Below, piece by piece: positions 1 to 7,523 of a stretch of DNA of 41,066 nucleotides. The notes beneath the pieces were generated by a model. The model was not told the origin of the DNA, searched no databases, and saw only the letters and a program-made list of their open reading frames with translations. Numbering within the stretch: the stretch's first letter is position 1; every line of letters begins with the position of its first letter. Source of the DNA: a virus; the IMG/VR virus record IMGVR_UViG_3300038441_000589, positions 1 through 41,066 of that record, one strand, 5' to 3'. A program made the translations under genes and the position numbers.

Positions 1-2
1 AG

Positions 3-140
3 CACTATCCAGACGGCTACGAAATGGAGTTTGTGCCAGCCGATGAAGTGGATTCGCACGACGGATTGAATCTTGCATTCCAGCGCAACAAAGCCGCCGC
101 CCCCTCCCAATCAGATAGCGGGAGCAATCATGAAACTTAA
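3..140 (+). CDS. C-terminal part of a small phage hypothetical protein (cut by the window start)
   Basis: An open frame runs from base 3 to a TAA stop at 138-140 and encodes 45 residues, beginning HYPDGYEMEFVP and ending with a Ser/Asn-rich tail. The motif resembles the C-terminus of a small phage family, known to me only as hypothetical, whose N-terminus carries a GDGIALAEDG-like motif. Exactly such an N-terminus is cut off by the other window edge at 41011-41066. The stop overlaps the next start, as elsewhere in the rightward early operon. Function unknown; the family link is from memory. Confidence 0.7.
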   Translation, partial: HYPDGYEMEFVPADEVDSHDGLNLAFQRNKAAAPSQSDSGSNHET

Positions 141-330
141 AGCACTCCCCTCGATAAACCGGCCCTGCAAAGAGGCTGCGGTAACATTCGCGCTCGCATT
201 AATGGATGATATTAAAAACCATGACAATAACGCAGATAACCAGGGCGGCGCTCTACCTCCGGAGCAGCAAAGACCGAAGCGACGTATCAATCGACGCACA
301 GCGGAGGCAGTTGCAGCAACTAGCATCTGA
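130..330 (+). CDS. Small hypothetical protein overlapping the integrase start
   Basis: The 66-residue frame starts at ATG 130 behind a good ribosome binding site (GGGAG, five bases before the start) and overlaps the end of the preceding gene by 11 bases. The first half (MKLKALPSINRPCKEAAVTF) looks protein-like; the second half is charged and overlaps the integrase by 110 bases in another frame. The integrase start has no clear ribosome binding site of its own, so translation here may be coupled to integrase. I do not recognise a function. Confidence 0.5.
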   Translation: MKLKALPSINRPCKEAAVTFALALMDDIKNHDNNADNQGGALPPEQQRPKRRINRRTAEAVAATSI

Positions 331-1783
331 TCGCGGCTTTACCATCGTTGCCGAGTTCGCCGACGCGGTTGAATCCGGCAAAGACGAATTACGGGAAGGT
401 TTCCAAAAGTTACTTACTGCCATGCGCAACAAGCGGCGCGGGTGGGACACTCTCCTGATTCTCGACACATCGCGGCTTGCACGACGTCGGCATATCTCCC
501 TCGTCTTCGAAGAGGTCGAGGCTAAAAAGCATGGTGTACGGGTGGTGTACAAGTCCCTGCCTGACTCCGACCCGATTACCGAAATGCTTCTGAAATCCAT
601 TCTTCAGGCAATGGACGAATGGCACAGTCTCACCAGCAAACAAAAGGGCTTGGCCGGAATGGCTGAGAACGTGCGGCAAGGCTGGCGTGCTGGCGGGCGG
701 GCGCCGATCGGCTACCAGCTCGAACACGTCGAGACAGGAGCAATGCGGGAAGGTGCGCCGGTACGCAAAAGCAAGCTGGTTCCGTCCGAAGACGCCGGCA
801 TGATGAAAACCTATCTGACGTTGCGAGCCAAGGGCGTGAACCGACCGAATGCGGCGGGTAAGGTAGGGCTGAAGGCATCGCCGAGCACCTTGGTCGGCAT
901 CGAGTGGAACGCCCTCACCTATGCCGGGCATACCGCTTGGAATGTCAGACATGAGCATGGACCGAGCGGGTATGCCGGAGGCGTCAAGCGGCGACCGCGC
1001 TCAGAATGGGTCATCCAGAAGAATACCCACGAGGCACTGATTACCGACGAGGAAGCCGAAATACTGCTGGTGCGGCTTGAATCGTTCGATCGTGGGCACC
1101 ACTCGCATGCCGACTACCTGCTGACCGGATTGCTGAAATGCCCCACAGGAAACAACTGGCGCGGCTCGGACGGTGGCGACGGCGGTTATTACCGGCTCGG
1201 GAAGGGGAAGCGGGTCAAAGCCAATACGGTGGAATCCGCGGTGCTCACCCAGGTTGTAGAGGACATGCGCACACCGGATTTCATCGAAGAACTGACGGCA
1301 GCGGCGCGCCAGCAGTTTGACGATCGACGCAAGGATGACGCCCTGCCAGCAATGAAAAGGGATGCCGCCGACCTGGAGCGCCGCATCAAACGGCTTACCG
1401 AAATGCTGTCAGACACCGCAAGGCCGGAACCGCTCCTGCGCCAGATCGAGGATTACGACGGGCAGCGCACGGCAATGCTGGTCGAGATCGAAAAGCGGGA
1501 AGAAGAAGCAAAGCAGGTTGCCAAAGTGAAAGCCTTAGCCGCGCCCCAAGTCGCGCGCATGCTAAACCTGATTGCTGAAGAATTCGATGAACTGGATAGG
1601 GAAAAACTTCGTGATCTTTTGAAAGGATTGGTTGAACAGGTCGTTTTAGACGACACTGCTCAAACTTTCCAGATCACTTACCGGTTAGCTGCTGCTACCG
1701 GTCTTAGAATGGCGTCCCCACGGAAAGACGAATCTATGACCGGGATTTTCACACATAAGCGGCGCATGCTGAAGCGAGCGTAG
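221..1783 (+). CDS. int: Large serine recombinase (phage integrase)
   Basis: This 520-residue protein should integrate and excise the phage by serine-mediated strand exchange. The N-terminal resolvase domain shows the Y-x-R-x-S motif as YLRSS, with Ser16 the predicted nucleophile, followed by LDTSRLARRR (residues 81-90), the usual Asp/Arg active-site strand. The central recombinase domain contains GWRAGGRAPIGY near residue 154. A zinc-ribbon segment (residues 303-345) keeps its YYR core but has only one cysteine (Cys307), so metal binding is probably lost. A coiled coil follows at about residues 380-435. I chose ATG 221 because the family consensus begins a few residues later; ATG 206 is also in frame. 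It lies at the end of the rightward early operon. Confidence 0.92.
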   Translation: MTITQITRAALYLRSSKDRSDVSIDAQRRQLQQLASDRGFTIVAEFADAVESGKDELREGFQKLLTAMRNKRRGWDTLLILDTSRLARRRHISLVFEEVEAKKHGVRVVYKSLPDSDPITEMLLKSILQAMDEWHSLTSKQKGLAGMAENVRQGWRAGGRAPIGYQLEHVETGAMREGAPVRKSKLVPSEDAGMMKTYLTLRAKGVNRPNAAGKVGLKASPSTLVGIEWNALTYAGHTAWNVRHEHGPSGYAGGVKRRPRSEWVIQKNTHEALITDEEAEILLVRLESFDRGHHSHADYLLTGLLKCPTGNNWRGSDGGDGGYYRLGKGKRVKANTVESAVLTQVVEDMRTPDFIEELTAAARQQFDDRRKDDALPAMKRDAADLERRIKRLTEMLSDTARPEPLLRQIEDYDGQRTAMLVEIEKREEEAKQVAKVKALAAPQVARMLNLIAEEFDELDREKLRDLLKGLVEQVVLDDTAQTFQITYRLAAATGLRMASPRKDESMTGIFTHKRRMLKRA

Positions 1784-1813
1784 AATTCTATCACTACCAA
1801 AATGGAGCGAAAA

Positions 1814-2035
1814 ATGACCGAAGACCAAGCCAACCGAATAACCGCCCTCGCAATTGATGTCGAGAGAAAGCGGAATAGGTACGAATTGTTGGCGGGAAGA
1901 AACGCCGCCAATATGAACAGGGAGGAGCGAGAAAGGGCGACGGCAGCCTACCATCTCACACATGCTGAATATATTGAGGCAGAAGCATTGCTGATGAGCG
2001 CAAAGCTATCGGTTATCGACGCCCCTGCCGTCTGA
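1814..2035 (+). CDS. Small charged hypothetical protein after integrase
   Basis: A 73-residue, Glu/Arg/Ala-rich and probably helical protein. The start at 1814 is preferred over 1802 because GGAG lies six bases upstream of it. It follows the integrase by 30 bases and its 3' end overlaps the convergent nuclease gene by 23 bases, so this is the point where rightward early and leftward late transcription collide. No motif is recognised. A role as an integrase accessory factor is possible from position only. Confidence 0.55.
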   Translation: MTEDQANRITALAIDVERKRNRYELLAGRNAANMNREERERATAAYHLTHAEYIEAEALLMSAKLSVIDAPAV

Positions 2036-2459
2036 ATTCCCAAGGCGGCACCGGCTCAGCATCAGCCCACAGACCGCGCCGCCCTTCCCTTGCTTGATCC
2101 TGCAGTGCTGACAACGCCCGGTCCTTATTGTATTTCTTGTACACCCAGGCAAAGCCGCGCTCGACCTGGGCGCGGTTCACGTCGACGCCGTTGCAGGTGA
2201 CAACCGCCACAGTTCGCCCGTATCGGTCGACATCCTGAACGCGGTAATCAGCATCCTTTTTCCAGCAGAGGTCAGACAGGGATTGCTTTGAGCGCTGGCC
2301 GAACGCCTGGGCTTTCTCCGGTGCATCAATGTTGGCAAGCCGGACCTTCAGCGGCTTTTGGTCGACCAGGAGAGTAAGGGTATCGCCGTCGGCAATCCCG
2401 ATGACTTGGTGAGCTTGAGCAGGGATTGCGATGGTTAGGGCGAGGAGGAAATATTTCAT
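2013..2459 (-). CDS. Secreted staphylococcal-nuclease-like thermonuclease
   Basis: A 148-residue SNase-family protein. Residues 1-16 form a signal peptide ending in AQA, so it should act in the periplasm or outside the cell. The catalytic set is present: the DGDT calcium-binding motif (Asp24, Asp26), VRLANIDAPE with Arg40, Asp45 and Glu48, and DRYGRT with Arg82. These enzymes cut DNA and RNA using calcium. It is the last gene of the leftward late operon, ten bases after Rz1, so it would be made at the time of lysis. Digesting DNA released by lysis is a plausible role, but this is inference. Confidence 0.88.
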   Translation of the reverse strand: MKYFLLALTIAIPAQAHQVIGIADGDTLTLLVDQKPLKVRLANIDAPEKAQAFGQRSKQSLSDLCWKKDADYRVQDVDRYGRTVAVVTCNGVDVNRAQVERGFAWVYKKYNKDRALSALQDQAREGRRGLWADAEPVPPWEFRRQGRR

Positions 2460-2468
2460 GCGGGGATT

Positions 2469-2720
2469 TTACTTCGGCCAAGCCTCCACAGTTCGCGCAT
2501 GACGGATTTTGCAATCAGCGTATGCTGGCAGAACCTCGTCAATGATCCAATCCAGCCAAGCGTCATAATCCGCCGTTTCAGGGTTTTCTAGCGTTCGACA
2601 CGGTGCCGACAGTCCCGAGTCCAGCGGCGGCTTTGTTGGTGGCGTCAACAGCGGCGGCGAGGCTGCGCACGCGGACAGTATCAGGGCGGCAATCAGGAGG
2701 GAGAGGCTTTGCGTTCGCAT
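2469..2720 (-). CDS. Rz1-like outer-membrane spanin lipoprotein
   Basis: An 83-residue lipoprotein. The N-terminus is a lipoprotein signal with lipobox LSAC, making Cys18 the lipidated residue, followed by a Pro-rich stretch typical of Rz1. It starts inside the Rz gene in another reading frame and runs about 110 bases past the Rz stop, an overlapping rather than fully nested Rz/Rz1 pair. With Rz it should span the periplasm and fuse inner and outer membranes in the last step of lysis. Its presence indicates a Gram-negative host. Confidence 0.85.
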   Translation of the reverse strand: MRTQSLSLLIAALILSACAASPPLLTPPTKPPLDSGLSAPCRTLENPETADYDAWLDWIIDEVLPAYADCKIRHARTVEAWPK

Positions 2721-3000
2721 TTTTCAGATCCTTTTTAATATCGGCGAGCTGAGTATTCACAGCGAAGAATTCAATCCCCGCGCCGTCGGCAGCATCCTTG
2801 ATCTTCTTCGCGGCTTCGGCCAGGTCGGTGAGCGCGGCTTGTGCCTGGTCTGCGCGATCGCTTGCCCGATCAGCCTTGATACTCGAAATCTCGGCATCGA
2901 GTCGCCAGCCGTTTGCAGTCCAACCACTACCGAAGCCGATAGCCACAGCGAGCGCGCCGCCGACGAGCAGCGCCAGCGGGTTGAGTGTCAGCGGACTCAT
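2578..3000 (-). CDS. Rz-like inner-membrane spanin
   Basis: A 140-residue protein with one N-terminal membrane anchor (about residues 8-30), then an Ala/Lys/Asp-rich coiled coil (residues 35-100), the layout of i-spanins. Its start overlaps the endolysin stop by four bases (ATGA) and the Rz1 gene begins within it in a different frame. It should be the inner-membrane partner of the Rz1 lipoprotein in disrupting the outer membrane. The call rests on topology and position, as spanins diverge strongly in sequence. Confidence 0.85.
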   Translation of the reverse strand: MSPLTLNPLALLVGGALAVAIGFGSGWTANGWRLDAEISSIKADRASDRADQAQAALTDLAEAAKKIKDAADGAGIEFFAVNTQLADIKKDLKNANAKPLPPDCRPDTVRVRSLAAAVDATNKAAAGLGTVGTVSNARKP

Positions 3001-3494
3001 GACTCACCCCGCGCCGCGCTATCGGCGGCAGTCCAGTTTGCCGCCCAAGTCTGGGGATGTGGCTTTCCCGGACGCCATGCGCTGATGTACTGCTGCCAGC
3101 CTTGATCGGCAGTAACCGGGAGCGATGACGGCAAGGTATAGATCAGCAGCCGCGCCGCTGTAGCCGCCACGATGTCTTGATAGCGCATCGCTTCCCACAA
3201 TCCGGCGTCGGTCGGCACCACGTTGTAGTCGGCGCATACCCGCTTCATGTGGTTTGTGGTGCTGCGATTGGTCAGCACCTCACGACAACCTCCAGCGCGC
3301 TCGAACTGCCAGAACGATGATGCAGGGCCGGATTCAGTCCCGCCGACAACCTGACGTCGATGCCGCAGTCCGGATTCCTGCAGCGCGATGGCCAGGAGAA
3401 AACGCCGCGCCTCGAACGAATCCTTGATACCCGATCCGGCTAGATCAGCCAGCGCCGGCACAATCGCTGTCTTGAGTAAGCGTAGAGGCGTCAT
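2997..3494 (-). CDS. Lytic-transglycosylase-like endolysin
   Basis: A 165-residue protein that probably cleaves peptidoglycan glycan strands. The segment IALQESGLRHR places a catalytic glutamate at residue 40 in the E-S-G context of lysozyme-like transglycosylases, followed by a GPASSFWQFE segment like the second conserved block. There is no cleavable signal peptide; residues 6-22 are only mildly hydrophobic, so export should depend on the holin. It overlaps the holin stop and the Rz start by four bases each. Confidence 0.8.
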   Translation of the reverse strand: MTPLRLLKTAIVPALADLAGSGIKDSFEARRFLLAIALQESGLRHRRQVVGGTESGPASSFWQFERAGGCREVLTNRSTTNHMKRVCADYNVVPTDAGLWEAMRYQDIVAATAARLLIYTLPSSLPVTADQGWQQYISAWRPGKPHPQTWAANWTAADSAARGES

Positions 3495-3841
3495 GACTTG
3501 CCCTCCTCGTCCGAGTTCTTACCGCTGTCCGAGCGCGGAAACTTCGTCTCAAAGAACCCTTCGAGCTGGAACAGTGCGCGGCTTCCCATATGACCGGCTA
3601 TGCCGACGAATGCAGCGGTAGCCAACGGCGCGAACCCCGACCACTCGCACAGGTAGAACGTCAGCACGCCGGCGAAAGCGGACGTGAATAGCTCTCCGAA
3701 CAATTCGGCTACGTTGAATGCCCGCGCATGCCCATCCTTGACCTTTCGGATAAACGACACGGCGCCGCCCAAGGCAGACAGGCCGAACACCCACAGGTAA
3801 GTCAGGACCGAGTAGGTTTCTGGTGATTTTTCTGGCGGCAT
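3491..3841 (-). CDS. Holin (LydA/superfamily III-like)
   Basis: A small membrane protein of 116 residues with three hydrophobic segments (about residues 12-30, 46-66 and 70-90) and a charged C-terminal tail (PRSDSGKNSDEEGKS), a typical holin layout. The pattern SALGGAVSFIRKV...GELFTSAFAGVLTFYLCEW resembles the LydA holin family. I place the start at ATG 3841 because GGAG lies five bases upstream; an upstream in-frame ATG at 3853 sits in the T-tract of a terminator. It should form the inner-membrane lesions that release the endolysin. Confidence 0.85.
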   Translation of the reverse strand: MPPEKSPETYSVLTYLWVFGLSALGGAVSFIRKVKDGHARAFNVAELFGELFTSAFAGVLTFYLCEWSGFAPLATAAFVGIAGHMGSRALFQLEGFFETKFPRSDSGKNSDEEGKS

Positions 3842-3853
3842 CTTCACTCCCAT

Positions 3854-3878
3854 AAAGAAAAACCCGCTCGCGGCGGGT
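3854..3878 (-). terminator. Intrinsic terminator between the ejection-protein genes and the lysis cassette
   Basis: On the minus strand ACCCGC pairs with GCGGGT around a five-base loop and is followed by TTTTTCTTT. It separates the last virion gene from the holin, so lysis expression would need read-through or antitermination. Confidence 0.7.
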
Positions 3879-3909
3879 GTGTTGTTCTGACTTGTATAAT
3901 GCGAAGACT

Positions 3910-3996
3910 ATGCGCGAATACGGAATCGATCCCATACAGCTCGGCGCGGTCATCGCTGGCATCGTGACCGCGTGGCTCAACTCACGGAAAAAGTAG
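3910..3996 (+). CDS. Possible 28-residue membrane peptide, antisense to the late operon
   Basis: A short frame reads MREYGIDPIQLG followed by a hydrophobic stretch and ends NSRKK, like a single-helix membrane peptide with a basic tail. A perfect TATAAT lies at 3895-3900, ten bases before the ATG, but no -35 hexamer or ribosome binding site is visible, so it could only be a leaderless transcript. It occupies most of the only sizeable gap in the late operon and overlaps the end of the 727-residue gene by 15 bases. It may be chance. Confidence 0.3.
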   Translation: MREYGIDPIQLGAVIAGIVTAWLNSRKK

Positions 3997-6165
3997 CCCT
4001 CTTTGCTCCCGCTCGTCTGGCTGCATGAATGCTGCTGGCGACATCAACAGGCCAGCCGGCGGCCTTGGCCCAAGCGGGATTTGAGACAGAAGCCCGCGCG
4101 GGACATCCATTGCCCTGTTTGCCTGCATCCCCACCGATATGTTTTGCGCTGGTCCAGAGATGTAGTTCCCAAAGGGTATCTTGCTCAACAGGGGGCTATT
4201 TGCGATCCGATCAAGCACCCCGGTAAGCGCCGCCGTGGTGTTTGAGTTGTTCACCGCCGAGCCGCGCGGCTGGAACTGCTCATAGCTGGCAACACGTCCG
4301 ATTGCTTTCAATTGCTGAATTTCCTGCGGATCGAACAGCAGCTCCAATTTTTGGTCGCCGATGCGCCTCAGGGCCTTATTAAGCGCCGACTGGCTAATGT
4401 TGGCCGCTTCGTCGGCAGCCCCATTAACTGCCTCGGACTTCAGATAACCAAGTACTTCCGACCTAATGGAATTACGCACGCCCTGGTTGTTACCAACAAC
4501 ATCAAGCGTCGCCCGCAAGTCGCGCACGTTGGCATTCAGCACATGCTTTTGAAAGAACGCATCCGGCGCAGCGTCATCGATCGCGGCAGCCAAAGAGGGG
4601 GTTCTCTCGACCTGCTGCATGAAGCTGCGATTCGCCCCGCGCGCGGCGTTGAATGCGTCGATTGCCTCTTGGCCGATGTTCGGCCGTAGCTCTGCGGAGA
4701 CGCCGCCGGCCGGCTTGAGTTGAAACCCACCGTTGACGGCCGCAGGCGGTACGGCCGTATCTGCAATCAGCGGAGCATTATCCAGCGCCTGACGAATGAA
4801 CCCGAGCGCAGCACGCGCATTGCCATCGGTAGCGCCGCGCTGCGCATTGCCGATGATGGTTTTGAACTGCTCTGCAGTGTGGACATTCAACGGCACCCTG
4901 CCCGAGGCGAAATCGTTCATCATCGTGCGAATATTGTCCGGCACAAACGCACCTTTCAGATTGAAGTCGAGCAGGTTATTCGCCGTCGTGGAGAAGGCTT
5001 GCGGATCGAGCCTTGCGGCCCTTCCCTGTGAATCCTTGGCCGCGTTATAGAGGTTCGTGATTTCGCCCTGCTGCCGGGTGGCGTAACCGCCAAGCGTGTC
5101 GCGCAGCGTCTGGCCGGTCGCATATTGCCCTTGTGCTTGACCCGCGCCCAAGTCATTCAACCCGGAAATCAGTTGCCGATTGTTGGCATTCTCAACCTGG
5201 GCCAACTGCTGCGCTGCCGCATCCTTGCTGTTGGCGCCGATCTTCGCCAGATTCTTTTCTTGGGTGAGAGTTACCGGGTCAAGCGTCAGCGTACCGACGC
5301 GCGGCGTTGCGCCGGTCAGACGGTAATCGGCAAGTCTGCGGATTGCATCAGGAGACAGAACGCCATCCGAGCGCATTGCTTGCTGCACGTCGGTACGGAT
5401 GCTGTTGCGAACATTGGCCGGCAGATCGGCAAACGACACGCCGCTATCTCTCAGCGCGTTATTGATCGTGACATCGACCTGCACATTTTGCGGCGCGACA
5501 CGATTGCGGAAAGCGTTTGCTGCGCTGGTGCCGACCTGCTGCACCTTGCTCAATGCCATAGGCGCGGTAATGCCAGCGGCGAGGGATGCGGCGAGCTGAG
5601 AACCGTCATTGCCGCCAGTTTCGCGGGTGTAACCGCCGGCACCACCGGCAGCGGCTGCAGATGTCAACTGCGAACCAGGATTGCTTGCCAGTCCCTGAAG
5701 CGTCGCCTTCGTGACTCCCTCCGCACCCTGCGCCAGTCTCCCGGCGCCAGCAACCGGGACCATCGATCCAGCCATCAATCGCGCAGCATCGCCGACGACG
5801 CGCTCCGTCGAGTTCTGTGGAGTCGGCAGCCCGATCTTGTCTGCGGCATATTTGCCGATACCCGGCTTGATAGCCATCGAGTCAGGCAAGACGGCATTCA
5901 GGCCGGCACGAATCGGACTTGAGACAAACTCAAGTGCATCGCCGACGCCCTCGACAGCATGCCGCGCAGTCAATCCGACCTGACGCGGAATGTCCGCAAT
6001 CTCGCGGTTCACGCGCTGGCCGAATGGTTCCTCCGGCTTTGGCGCTGCCTGCTGGCTGCCGAGTTGCGATTGCAGCATCTGGAACGCCTGCTCTTTGGTT
6101 GAGCCGTCCGGTCCGGTAACGCTGTATGTCTTGCCTTCCGGCGAAGTGAATTCGAAAGTGGGCAT
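3982..6165 (-). CDS. Large internal virion/ejection protein (727 residues)
   Basis: The N-terminus (FEFTSPEGKTYSVTGPDGST) resembles a short domain common at the front of large podovirus internal proteins. The rest is Ala/Gln/Asn-rich and mostly helical, with Gly/Ala-rich hydrophobic stretches around residues 130-200 and no enzymatic motif seen. It is the last of three consecutive large genes after the tail genes, the position of ejection proteins in P22- and T7-like phages. Its start overlaps the previous stop by one base. A DNA-ejection role is inferred from position and composition. Confidence 0.7.
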   Translation of the reverse strand: MPTFEFTSPEGKTYSVTGPDGSTKEQAFQMLQSQLGSQQAAPKPEEPFGQRVNREIADIPRQVGLTARHAVEGVGDALEFVSSPIRAGLNAVLPDSMAIKPGIGKYAADKIGLPTPQNSTERVVGDAARLMAGSMVPVAGAGRLAQGAEGVTKATLQGLASNPGSQLTSAAAAGGAGGYTRETGGNDGSQLAASLAAGITAPMALSKVQQVGTSAANAFRNRVAPQNVQVDVTINNALRDSGVSFADLPANVRNSIRTDVQQAMRSDGVLSPDAIRRLADYRLTGATPRVGTLTLDPVTLTQEKNLAKIGANSKDAAAQQLAQVENANNRQLISGLNDLGAGQAQGQYATGQTLRDTLGGYATRQQGEITNLYNAAKDSQGRAARLDPQAFSTTANNLLDFNLKGAFVPDNIRTMMNDFASGRVPLNVHTAEQFKTIIGNAQRGATDGNARAALGFIRQALDNAPLIADTAVPPAAVNGGFQLKPAGGVSAELRPNIGQEAIDAFNAARGANRSFMQQVERTPSLAAAIDDAAPDAFFQKHVLNANVRDLRATLDVVGNNQGVRNSIRSEVLGYLKSEAVNGAADEAANISQSALNKALRRIGDQKLELLFDPQEIQQLKAIGRVASYEQFQPRGSAVNNSNTTAALTGVLDRIANSPLLSKIPFGNYISGPAQNISVGMQANRAMDVPRGLLSQIPLGPRPPAGLLMSPAAFMQPDEREQRGLLFP

Positions 6166-7520
6166 TAAGGCTTCTCCGTTACGGTCCAGCCATTGGGTAG
6201 ATTGTTAGCAGCCGGCGGCGGGGCGATGCGCGAGCCTCCAGGGACGCCAGCCAAGGTTCCGTGGATCGCAGTTTGGCGATTTCGGCGCTTCTGCTCGATG
6301 ACCGCATCCGAGTCGCCCGGTTGTGGGAAGTATTGCTTATCCCCGTTAGCAAATTCAGCCGGCGAAATGACAGCGCCTGATTCTTTACGCAAGGCGGCAT
6401 TAAGAAAGTTGCGCTTTGCCTGCTCGACCTTTTGTTGATTCGCCGATTGCGTCCAGTTGGTGGCGGTTCCGAAAACATCGGATAGTGTCCCACCCAGGCT
6501 TTCCGTCCCGAGTCCAAGCACGCGCCCGGCTCCCTCCGCGAAAGATTTGATGTTCCCGGATCGAAGAACACCTTGATCTTCTAGTGTGCTCAAGGTTTTG
6601 TCAGCCTCCTGCATGCGCGTACCAAACAGATTGTCTTTCGACTGCGCCTCTGTCAGCGGCTTGTCCGTCCTTGGAAGTGGGGCGCCGCCGGGACCAACAC
6701 CGGGCGCATATTGCCCTGTCCTTGGATTGAAGGTGAACGGCTGGCCGTCTACCGTGACATGCTGGACGCGATCAGCGTTTTGCTGCGCCCTTTCCGCGTT
6801 CTGCTTGGACAGGTTGTAATTTGCCCACCCCAAGCTGTTGGATGCAATCGAATCCGGGGATCGCGTGTGCTGAAGCGTTACGCCCGTTTGCCCTGTGTAG
6901 GGATTCACGCCGACCGTCTGGCCGTTCAGATTCTGGAAGTCCAGCTTGTCACGCGGCAGATTGTTATCAAGGCGCTTGATGGTGCCGTTCTTCCCCACAA
7001 GGTAGGTAAATGGCTGGCCGGTTGTCGGATCGACCCCAACCTGTGGACTTGTGCCGAATTCTTCCTGCTGCTTCGCTAAAGTCCGCTGCAGTTCCAGCCC
7101 CTTGAGCGGGTCAATCCCCATCAGGGAAGACACAAAGCCCTGCGTGTCAAAGCTGGGCTGCATGCCTGGAATCCTGTCTGCATTGGCCTGCGTTGGCCCC
7201 TGCCCGTTGCTCAATGCCATTTGTTCGGGTGTGCGCATCGCATCCCGCCCGGCCTGCCTGATTGCCTCTGTTTCGCCGATTTGCCGTTCCATTTCGCCCA
7301 AGCGCATGTTGTTCACTCTGCGCTGAAAGGCGCTGTCCTGCGCGTTCTGCATCCCCTGCACGCCAGCCAGCAGCCCGCCCCCAAGAATCTGCCCAAGCGA
7401 CGAGGGCCGCGTCGAGGGCCCCGAACGGTCGAGAATAGCCGCCGCTGCCGACAGCAAGCCCATGTTCTGCGGATCGGCAAAGCCACCGAGTAAGCCGCCT
7501 TGATAGTCGAGTTTTGCCAT
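6165..7520 (-). CDS. Internal virion/ejection-type protein (451 residues)
   Basis: Starts MAKLDYQGGLLGGFADPQNM, followed by a Gly/Ser/Leu-rich hydrophobic segment (about residues 8-55), a Gln/Arg-rich helical part, and a middle region with short Thr-Gly-Gln-rich repeats (PTTGQPFTY, PYTGQTG, PRTGQYAPG). This type of protein is often found between tail and lysis genes in temperate podoviruses. No catalytic motif is visible. It probably enters the virion and is ejected with DNA; inference from neighbours. Confidence 0.65.
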   Translation of the reverse strand: MAKLDYQGGLLGGFADPQNMGLLSAAAAILDRSGPSTRPSSLGQILGGGLLAGVQGMQNAQDSAFQRRVNNMRLGEMERQIGETEAIRQAGRDAMRTPEQMALSNGQGPTQANADRIPGMQPSFDTQGFVSSLMGIDPLKGLELQRTLAKQQEEFGTSPQVGVDPTTGQPFTYLVGKNGTIKRLDNNLPRDKLDFQNLNGQTVGVNPYTGQTGVTLQHTRSPDSIASNSLGWANYNLSKQNAERAQQNADRVQHVTVDGQPFTFNPRTGQYAPGVGPGGAPLPRTDKPLTEAQSKDNLFGTRMQEADKTLSTLEDQGVLRSGNIKSFAEGAGRVLGLGTESLGGTLSDVFGTATNWTQSANQQKVEQAKRNFLNAALRKESGAVISPAEFANGDKQYFPQPGDSDAVIEQKRRNRQTAIHGTLAGVPGGSRIAPPPAANNLPNGWTVTEKP

Positions 7521-7523
7521 GTC

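Noticed and set aside
5125-5922. A 265-residue plus-strand open frame across the 727-residue ejection gene
   Set aside because: Biased composition and no upstream signals; the minus-strand gene has a normal protein sequence and overlaps its neighbour's start.
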